This document shows positions 1-5,930 of a DNA stretch of 64,000 nt, piece after piece. The position numbers and the translations under genes were made by a program. The notes under the pieces are model-generated. The model ran no database searches, had not been told where the DNA came from, and saw only the letters and a list, made by a program, of their open reading frames with translations. The DNA comes from Claveliimonas sp034178805 (GTDB lineage Bacteria > Bacillota > Clostridia > Lachnospirales > Lachnospiraceae), in NCBI RefSeq assembly GCF_050314255.1, contig NZ_JBNPMZ010000015.1, forward strand, positions 1-64,000, in the 5' to 3' direction. Every line of letters starts with the position of its first letter. Within the stretch, counting starts at the first letter, position 1.

Positions 1-132
1 AATAATTAAAAATAATCAATGTTTGCGGTGACGTTGTGATATTTTCACTCAATTGGATTCCAAAATAATAAGCAAAAAAACCCATTCAGGCATGATTTGG
101 GAAAGTTATGATCTGATGAAAGGAAAGAAAAA

Positions 133-585
133 ATGAGGATACTGGTAGATGCGGATGCCTGCCCTGTGGTGTCAATCGTAGAAAAAACAGCAAAGAAATA
201 TGAGATTCCGGTTGTTCTCTTGTGTGATACAAACCATGTTTTATATTCGGATTACAGCGAGGTGATCACAGTGGGAGCCGGTACTGATGCAGTAGATTTT
301 AAATTGGTCAGTCTATGTCAGAAGGGAGACATTGTTGTGACACAGGATTATGGTGTGGCCGCAATGATCCTGGGAAAAGGTGCCTATGGTATCCATCAGA
401 GCGGTAAATGGTATACAAATGAAAATATCGATCAGATGTTGATGGAACGTCATCTGGCGAAGAAAGCAAGAAACGCAAAGAAAAAGCATCATTTGAAAGG
501 ACCGTCAAAACGGACGGAGGAAGATGGTAAACGGTTTGAAGAATCGCTGAAAAAGCTAATAGCTAAATTAATCCCGCAAAATTAG
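133..585 (+). CDS. YaiI/YqxD family protein (UPF0178, DUF188)
   Basis: A complete 150-residue protein of the YaiI/YqxD family, a small PIN/NYN-like fold thought from its family to be nuclease-related; no substrate is established. The family signature VDADACPV lies at residues 5-12, a second acidic strand (DIVVTQDYGVA) around residues 66-76, and a lysine-rich tail (KKARNAKKKHH) follows. The start is supported by AAGGAAAG upstream. The next gene starts 130 bp downstream. Bases 211 onward are copied at 4223 in a damaged second copy, so this is the intact parent or its close relative. Family call is confident; biochemical role is unknown. Confidence 0.9.
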   Translation: MRILVDADACPVVSIVEKTAKKYEIPVVLLCDTNHVLYSDYSEVITVGAGTDAVDFKLVSLCQKGDIVVTQDYGVAAMILGKGAYGIHQSGKWYTNENIDQMLMERHLAKKARNAKKKHHLKGPSKRTEEDGKRFEESLKKLIAKLIPQN

Positions 586-924
586 TGAAATACGGGCTCC
601 TATTTCTATATATGGACGGTGTATTTATTTGGGTGTGGAAAATATAATTGTCTTATAGAACAGTATTATTCATTTGTATTATCAGATGGGTGTGAAAAGA
701 GAGGAGAAAACAATTATGAGAATTGTAAATCTTGAAAATGATAACAGAAAATTTATTAAGTCAGTGGATAATTTCCATGTGCTGGAATATGTACAGGATG
801 CCAGTGTATCTCCAATGAATGCAATCGATGAATATTTTATGAGTAAGATGAATGTCAGAAGAAGACAGGTCGTGATTGATATCAGTAAAGATCATTCGGC
901 AGTCATTCAGGTAGGTTCGATGCA
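211..924 (+). repeat. Direct repeat copy 1 (yaiI 3' part through AIM24 5' part)
   Basis: This segment is nearly identical to 4223-4782 in the same orientation. Copy 2 lacks the 155 bp corresponding to 561-715 (yaiI end and intergenic gap) and differs at a handful of single bases, so the copies are a few percent diverged. The two copies enclose the small-gene and IS-remnant patch at 925-4222. Confidence 0.93.
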
Positions 925-1552
925 ATGGATGGGAGGAAGTGTTAAGGCAACATCCGGTGTAAAAGGAATAGGAGATCTTTTTGGTAAAGCATTAAAAGGT
1001 GCTGTTACAAAAGAGTCTGCTGTGAAACCGGAATATGTTGGAGAAGGATGCCTGGTATTGGAGCCTACATATAAATATATTATTCTTCAGGATGTGTCGA
1101 AATGGGGAGCAGTTGGAATGACCATTGAAGATGGAATGTTCCTTGCCTGTGATGCCCGTGTGAAAAGAAATGTCATTGCCAGGAAAAATGCTTCTTCTGC
1201 TGTATTAGGTGGAGAAGGGCTGTTCAATATGAGCCTCCAGGGAACAGGTGTGGTTGCGCTGGAATGTAATGTTCCGGAGAATGAACTGATAGAGGTCGAG
1301 CTGGAAAATGACGAGCTGAAAATTGATGGAAATCTGGCAGTATGCTGGTCATCCAACCTTGATTTTACTGTTGAGAGGACGACAAAGACACTGGTAGGAT
1401 CTGCAGTCAGTGGAGAAGGACTTGTAAATGTGTATCGTGGAACAGGAAGAGTTCTGATGAGTCCTGTTGCGCCGACTTCTTCTCTGTTTGAATCGACAAA
1501 TACGATCAGTGCAAAGGCCGCAGCGAAAAACAGTAACACATTAGGAAAATAA
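716..1552 (+). CDS. AIM24 family protein
   Basis: A 278-residue protein of the AIM24 family (related to mitochondrial AIM24; in bacteria a beta-rich protein of unknown function, TIGR00266-like). The middle shows the family's glycine-rich strands (VLGGEGLFNMSLQGTGVVAL near residue 165-185) and the C-terminal half repeats the pattern (VGSAVSGEGLVNVYRGTGRV). An upstream in-frame ATG at 674 is possible, but ATG 716 has GAGGAG at a normal distance and is the point where the duplicate at 4574 resumes, so 716 is preferred. Its first 69 codons are copied at 4574-4782. Confidence 0.88.
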   Translation: MRIVNLENDNRKFIKSVDNFHVLEYVQDASVSPMNAIDEYFMSKMNVRRRQVVIDISKDHSAVIQVGSMQWMGGSVKATSGVKGIGDLFGKALKGAVTKESAVKPEYVGEGCLVLEPTYKYIILQDVSKWGAVGMTIEDGMFLACDARVKRNVIARKNASSAVLGGEGLFNMSLQGTGVVALECNVPENELIEVELENDELKIDGNLAVCWSSNLDFTVERTTKTLVGSAVSGEGLVNVYRGTGRVLMSPVAPTSSLFESTNTISAKAAAKNSNTLGK

Positions 1553-1578
1553 ATCAAGATTTATAGGAGAATTGAAAT

Positions 1579-1764
1579 ATGGCAAAAAAAGAAGAAAGAT
1601 TTGAGGTTGTCTTTGCTGATGGTTCTCAGTTAAAAGATGCGGGTATTCGTCAGATTTTAGTAGACCATGAAACTGGCGTGAACTATTTGATTTGGAAATC
1701 AGGATATGCAGGCAGTATTACTCCATTACTTGACTCCGAAGGAAAAGTTGTAATTACCAAATAA
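1579..1764 (+). CDS. DUF6440 family small protein
   Basis: A 61-residue protein matching the compact DUF6440 pattern: charged start (MAKKEERFEVVF), then a beta-strand series ending in GVNYLIWKSGYAGSITPLLD. Such proteins are common next to small or mobile genes in Lachnospiraceae and have no known function. TAGGAG precedes the ATG by 8 bases. It follows the AIM24 gene by 26 bp and may share its transcript. Family recognition comes from the length and the YLIWKSGYAGSITPLLD-type core. Confidence 0.75.
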   Translation: MAKKEERFEVVFADGSQLKDAGIRQILVDHETGVNYLIWKSGYAGSITPLLDSEGKVVITK

Positions 1765-1823
1765 TTTTCAGATTATAAACCTCATAAACTCAGAATCCAA
1801 AAATTTTAGAGGTGGTATATGAT

Positions 1824-1979
1824 TTGGAAAAAGAAAAAAGGGAAGCAATTGATTCTGGTAACAGGGCATTGAAAAGCCTCAGGAATGCACAGGACAACCT
1901 GAACAGTGCAAAAAACTGGGGGCTCTGGGATATGTTTGGAGGGAGATTTACTAGATACTCTTCTTTAAATTTCCTTTAG
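1824..1979 (+). pseudogene. Truncated gene fragment (5' end of a Lachnospiraceae hypothetical)
   Basis: In one frame 51 codons read LEKEKREAIDSGNRALKSLR.. then NWGLWDMFGG, after which the reading runs into RFTRYSSLNFL and a stop. The first ~40 residues look like a real amphipathic, protein-like start and resemble N-termini of uncharacterised Lachnospiraceae proteins; the last ~11 do not. AGAGGTGG lies upstream, but the nearby ATG (1819) is one base out of frame, leaving only TTG at 1824. I read this as a 3'-truncated remnant with possibly a lost base at its start. Recognition of the parent family is from memory and uncertain. Confidence 0.5.
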
Positions 1980-2272
1980 GTGCATTCCCGGAATCCCTTG
2001 TATTTCCGCGGCTTTCCGCTTTTTTTCAAAAGGGGGCGGACCTGAACCAATCTGATCAGGAGCCTTACACACTGTAACAAAAGCAACAAAAGCCAAAATT
2101 CATGTAGAAAAACTAAACATGGAAATTTCATACCACATATGGTAACATATTTGTGAATATATTTCTAAGCACACAAATCATCCATAATAGTTTTTAAAAA
2201 TATTATAAATTCAAAATAACAAAAGATTTATCGTTATTTTGGGCATTATAGAGAAGGATTGGAGGACCTATC
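1980..2272. other. Gene-free stretch, possible scar
   Basis: No gene is seen. A weak GCGG-CTTTC-CCGC type hairpin followed by seven T occurs at 2008-2027. Downstream of about 2060 the DNA becomes very AT-rich. An inverted repeat CAAAATAAC (2212-2220) / GTTATTTTG (2233-2241) lies 32-60 bases before the GG-leader peptide start and could be an operator or attenuator hairpin. Confidence 0.45.
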
Positions 2273-2464
2273 ATGAAAGAAAAGGAAGAAACAAAAAGAA
2301 TGCTTTCGGATGAAGAATTGACCGGGGTTAGTGGTGGTCAAGAAGAAGTAGGATGGGTTTGCCCACAATGTGGCAAAGAGTATACAATTTACAACCCGTG
2401 TGGTACTTTTCCGAGTCAATGGAATTGCCCGAATTGCGGCTATCTTAATGAACCAGCAGGCTAA
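2273..2464 (+). CDS. GG-leader peptide with zinc-ribbon-like core
   Basis: A 63-residue peptide with a good ribosome site (TTGGAGG, 8 bases before ATG). Residues 1-22 form a double-glycine leader: charged start, then MLSDEELTGVSGG, the type of leader cut by C39 peptidase-transporters in bacteriocin and related peptides. The 41-residue part after GG is unlike a bacteriocin: it has CPQCGKEY and NCPNCG, two CxxC knuckles 20-odd residues apart plus one further Cys, the layout of a small zinc ribbon. No transporter, immunity or modification gene is seen nearby. Either an orphan exported metal-binding peptide or a modified-peptide precursor; function unknown. Confidence 0.65.
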   Translation: MKEKEETKRMLSDEELTGVSGGQEEVGWVCPQCGKEYTIYNPCGTFPSQWNCPNCGYLNEPAG

Positions 2465-2596
2465 TTTCAGAGGGACCAGGAACACTTGTATTTCGCAAGC
2501 AGGGAAATCACAAATTGACTCATCTGTATTAATAGGAATATAATATCAATAGAAAAGGACTACCGATAGACGGTTGACCTAGGAATATGATTAACT

Positions 2597-2636
2597 AAAA
2601 AGTAATCGCAACTTTGGACCGGGCGGTTACTTTTTT
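2597..2636 (+). terminator. Rho-independent terminator
   Basis: AAAGTAATCGC pairs with GCGGTTACTTT around a short loop and is followed by a T-run; the A-run on the left makes it usable in both directions. It closes the GG-leader peptide transcript 130 bp downstream of its stop. Confidence 0.75.
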
Positions 2637-2767
2637 GCGTTAATCAATCCTATAATTAATCCAAGATTATTCACGGCACAGCCGTGTGAGTGGCTGAAAG
2701 CCACATAGTTACTGTATTTTAACTGAATATTGTAGATACCTTATCATTGGAAAGCAATAGACAGATT

Positions 2768-3236
2768 AAAATAAATTTTGATGGAGGAGATTTATCCTCC
2801 GATGCAGGCTTACTTCTCATCAAAGAATTCGTAAGCAAACCCTGAATGATTATTCGGAAATCCGTATTCTGCTTCGCGGTGACAGCGGTTTTGCTACGTC
2901 AGACCTTTATAAACGGTGTGAGGAAAATGGCACAAACTATGTGATTCGACTGAAGGAGAATGGAATCCTCCGTGAAAAAGCATCCCACCTTGTGGATGAG
3001 CTTGATGAGATCACCCCAAATAACAAAGTCGATTATGCGGTAGTTTATGGTGAATTCATATACAAAGCAGGTTCATGCTCTTGCATATAACATATTTAAA
3101 ACTGCTGAAGATTGCTGTAAAAGTAGTTCGTTCAGCAAGATACATCACATTCAAGCTGTGTAGCAGCTGCCCTTATAAGAATGAATTCTATGTGACACTT
3201 TCAAATATCAGTAGGCTGAATGTTCAGCTGGAATAG
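2768..3236 (+). pseudogene. Decayed IS1380-type transposase remnant
   Basis: Three pieces of an IS1380-family (DDE, IS4-like) transposase remain in different frames. Piece 1 (2768-2845) reads KINFDGGDLSSDAGLLLIKE, the N-terminal hallmark. Piece 2 starts at about 2836 and reads LNDYSEIRILLRGDSGFATS then NYVIRLKENG, from the catalytic core, so an estimated 150-200 codons are missing between them. Piece 3 (about 3071-3236) reads QVHALAYNIF and RSARYITFKL, from the C-terminus, with more frameshifts and stops. No terminal inverted repeats could be assigned. It is inactive. Confidence 0.8.
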
Positions 3237-3498
3237 CAACTATTAACGAACCTTGACAGCTTAACAACTGTTCTGAAACTCTGTTATAGGGATTTTATAC
3301 CCTTTTGACGGGTTAATTGAATGATGTTATGGCTACAAGTATCTATTTTCAAATTCATGATGCAGTTATCAGTTCAGATATTGTTCCGTGAATAATTCAG
3401 AATTGTTTATCCCGGCAAACAGCATCTGATCTTCCAATCGCACACTTGGAATATAAGCAATCAAGCATATGATGAAAAACGGATGTAATGACATTGTG
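3237..3498. other. Gene-free stretch between IS remnant and TA locus
   Basis: No convincing reading frame, RNA or long hairpin is seen. It probably includes the outer end of the decayed insertion sequence. Confidence 0.4.
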
Positions 3499-3527
3499 TT
3501 TACACGACGTGGGCATTGTGTTATGAT
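3499..3527 (+). promoter_or_regulatory. SigmaA-type promoter of toxin-antitoxin locus
   Basis: TTTACA (3499-3504), 17-base spacer, TATGAT (3522-3527). It lies 23 bases before the antitoxin start. Confidence 0.65.
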
Positions 3528-3549
3528 TAAGAAAAAGGAGGTATGTCTG

Positions 3550-3870
3550 ATGGATACAAAGTTAAATGTTGCAACAGCACCAAAGGATTCGACTTTCCAG
3601 GTGAGAATCAATTCAGAAATAAAGAAAACCGTTGAAGATATTTATGCAAAAACCGGAATGACGTTGACAGATGCATTTAATACATTTATTCAGCAATCTC
3701 TTAATGTTGAAGGTTTACCTTTTATTGTAACGAAGAACAGTAAAGAAGCACTAAAAGAACAGTCAATTGCAATGCTTATGCTTGATTTAAAACGAGCAGA
3801 AGAAAGAGCAGAGATTGAAGGCTGGATAGATGCAGATGATTTGGAAAAAGAATTGGGGGTACTTGATTGA
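3550..3870 (+). CDS. RelB/DinJ-type antitoxin
   Basis: A 106-residue antitoxin of the RelB/DinJ ribbon-helix-helix family. The N-terminal strand (DSTFQVRINSEIKKTVEDIY) and the helix TGMTLTDAFNTFI are typical DNA-binding RHH elements; the C-terminal acidic helices (RAEERAEIEGWIDADDLEKE) would wrap the toxin. ATG 3550 has AAGGAGG 7 bases upstream, so it is preferred over an upstream in-frame ATG at 3469. The toxin frame overlaps its last codons. The antitoxin looks intact while the toxin is not. Confidence 0.88.
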   Translation: MDTKLNVATAPKDSTFQVRINSEIKKTVEDIYAKTGMTLTDAFNTFIQQSLNVEGLPFIVTKNSKEALKEQSIAMLMLDLKRAEERAEIEGWIDADDLEKELGVLD

Positions 3871-4213
3871 AAAGATAAAATATACTCCTGATGCAGCGGA
3901 TAAGCTGCGAGAGCTTAAATAGGTAATTACACAGCAATATGGTACAAATAGGGCAAAAGAAATAATCAAAATAATAACAGAAGCTATAAGAGGTCTCTTT
4001 GAGAATGAAAAGAAAGGACCGGAAGTATCACAGATGTTTGATGTTGTTACAGATTATAGATACTTATTTGTGTCTAAGAATTATGTGTTTTATCGTATCG
4101 AAGATGAATATATTCGAATAATCAATCTTTATCATGAAAGAGAGGATTTTATGTGGCAGTTGTTCGGTATTGATACCACTCCACAAGAAACGATTGATTA
4201 TTGGGATGAGTAG
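3863..4213 (+). pseudogene. RelE/ParE-type toxin interrupted by an in-frame TAG
   Basis: The frame starts at TTG 3863 inside the antitoxin end (EKIKYTPDAADKLRELK), hits TAG at 3920-3922, then continues without another stop for 96 codons (VITQQYGTNRAKEIIK, later DYRYLFVSKNYVFYRIED and IINLYHERED) to TAG 4211. That is a full-length RelE/ParE-fold toxin (116 codons) apart from one nonsense codon. The C-terminal conserved strand and YHERED motif are preserved, so inactivation looks recent. Alternatives: stop suppression or internal restart, neither supported. Confidence 0.85.
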
Positions 4214-4222
4214 AACGCTTTT

Positions 4223-4573
4223 GTTGTTCTCTTGTGTGATACAAACCATGTTTTATATTCGGATTACAGCGAGGTGATCACAGTGGGAGCCGGTACTGAT
4301 GCAGTAGATTTTAAATTGGTCAGTCTATGTCAGAAGGGAGACATTGTTGTGACACAGGATTATGGTGTGGCCGCAATGATCCTGGGAAAAAGGTGCTTAT
4401 GGTATCCATCAGAGTGGTAAATGGTATACAAATGAAAATATCGATCAGATGTTGATGGAACGTCATCTGGCGAAGAAAGCAAGAAACGCAAAGAAAAAGC
4501 ATCATTTGAAAGGACCGTCAAAACGGTCGGAGGAAGATGATAAACGGTTTGAAGAATCGCTGAAAAAGCTAAT
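4223..4573 (+). pseudogene. Broken second copy of yaiI
   Basis: Lacks the first 26 codons including the VDADACPV signature, carries a one-base insertion in an A-run (4387-4391) and lacks the native stop. Several silent and missense changes relative to 211-560 show it has been drifting. It cannot give a functional protein. Confidence 0.9.
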
Positions 4574-4782
4574 ATGAGAATTGTAAATCTTGAAAATGAT
4601 AACAGAAAATTTATTAAGTCAGTGGATAATTTCCATGTGCTGGAATATGTACAGGATGCCAGTGTATCTCCAATGAATGCAATCGATGAGTATTTCATGA
4701 GTAAGATGAATGTCAGAAGAAGACAGGTCGTGATTGATATCGGTAAAGATCATTCGGCAGTCATTCAGGCAGGTTCTATGCA
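4223..4782 (+). repeat. Direct repeat copy 2, internally deleted
   Basis: Matches 211-924 but lacks 561-715, so yaiI codon 143 is joined directly to the AIM24 ATG (junction at 4573/4574). An extra A in the A-run at 4387-4391 shifts the yaiI frame. The right end of similarity is at 4782, inside the stop region of the opposing EAL gene. Confidence 0.92.
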
Positions 4783-4798
4783 TTATTCTCACGGATAA
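4574..4798 (+). pseudogene. Truncated second copy of the AIM24 gene
   Basis: Begins at the AIM24 ATG, follows the parent for about 69 codons, then runs into six unrelated residues (MHYSHG) and a stop. The ribosome site of the parent is lost because yaiI is fused directly upstream. It overlaps the end of the EAL gene on the other strand. Confidence 0.88.
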
Positions 4799-5561
4799 TA
4801 TCTTTGAGCGATTGCGGAATTTTCTGAAGTGCCTTTGTTGGTTTTCCCAGAAAATATCCCTGCCCGTAATCAACGCCAAGCCTTATGAGGGCAGTAAGTT
4901 CTTCTTTCGTTTCAATTCCTTCTGCAATCAGGGAAATATTTTCGCTGTGGCAGAATTTGACAAGCCCCTCCACATAAGAATTTTTCACACAATCCTTGTC
5001 TATATCGGTTATGAGCGACATATCGATTTTTACGTATTTCGGATGCAGGAAAAAGATGCGGTTAAAATGTGCGTGTCCTTTTCCGAAATCATCAATTGCA
5101 ATCTCATAATTCTGCTTTTCATAATGGTTTACCGTCTTTTGAAATAGAGTAATTTCCTTAATATCCGTTCTCTCACATACTTCAAAAACGATATTCTCTG
5201 GTGAAATATCATAACGTTTCAGATAATCAAACGTCATTCCCGCCTTAAAACGTTCATCACGAAAAATATTCGGATCAACATTTAAAAACAGCTTTTTCTT
5301 TCCTATATCATTCCGTGCCCCTTTTAAAGCCTTTTTTCTGCAAATATATTCCAGATTCCAAAGATATTGAAATTCTTCCGCATAGGTAAACATTTCTTCC
5401 ACATTAAAAGAACAGTTTTCCAGCGAAATGCGCGAAAGTGCTTCATATCCTAGAAGTTCTCCTGATTTCAAAGATACAATTGGCTGATATACCGGATACA
5501 CTTTTTTCTTTTCAATGATTTGTTCCATCTGCTTCTTAAGTATAATACAATCTTCTGACAT
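4776..5561 (-). CDS. EAL-domain cyclic-di-GMP phosphodiesterase, probably C-terminally truncated
   Basis: A 261-residue, essentially stand-alone EAL domain that would hydrolyse c-di-GMP. All key elements are visible: YEALSR (EAL signature, residues about 38-43), LFLNVDP, FEVCERTD, AIDDFGKGHAHFN, VKIDMSL, AEGIET and GQGYFLGKP, so it should be catalytic. There is no membrane segment. Its stop codon (4776-4778) lies inside the right edge of duplicated copy 2, and the last residues (IIRENNA) end exactly at the repeat boundary. In related Lachnospiraceae proteins the EAL domain is often followed by CBS/GGDEF-like domains, so I infer a 3' end lost in the rearrangement. Confidence 0.88.
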   Translation of the reverse strand: MSEDCIILKKQMEQIIEKKKVYPVYQPIVSLKSGELLGYEALSRISLENCSFNVEEMFTYAEEFQYLWNLEYICRKKALKGARNDIGKKKLFLNVDPNIFRDERFKAGMTFDYLKRYDISPENIVFEVCERTDIKEITLFQKTVNHYEKQNYEIAIDDFGKGHAHFNRIFFLHPKYVKIDMSLITDIDKDCVKNSYVEGLVKFCHSENISLIAEGIETKEELTALIRLGVDYGQGYFLGKPTKALQKIPQSLKDIIRENNA

Positions 5562-5930
5562 TTCTCTTCTTATCTAAGCTCCCTATAAAGTCTCCCAAAA
5601 ATCCCGGATATCCCATAAAACCAAATGCCCGGATTTATGCACGTATTATAACAAGTGTATGTAAAGAATGATTGCACCAGTTTGTAAAATTCCTGAAAAA
5701 AGTTGGCAATCCTTTGATGTAGCTTTTTTGGTGTATGGGTTTTTCTTACAGATTTTACAGTGATTTTACATGGATGTGATATTAGAATTAACATAGCATT
5801 CCTATAATTATTAATGTCTATAGGTATGCATGGAATCGAACTGGCGTCCCTCCAGTTCTGTCTGTGTGACTTTAGTCCATCTCTTTACCGAGAATGTATT
5901 ACAGAATAAACTTGAATTGGAGGAATGTAA
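5562..5930. other. Divergent intergenic region, no gene
   Basis: About 370 bp between the EAL gene and the surface-protein gene. No gene or known RNA is recognised. It must hold two divergent promoters, but no hexamer pair with good spacing stood out. TTGGAGGAATG at its right end is the ribosome site of the surface protein. Confidence 0.4.

Noticed and set aside
5815..5870. tRNA-like remnant (GGAATCGAACTGGCG)
   Set aside because: It resembles a reversed T-loop, but no acceptor, D or anticodon arms can be paired on either strand.
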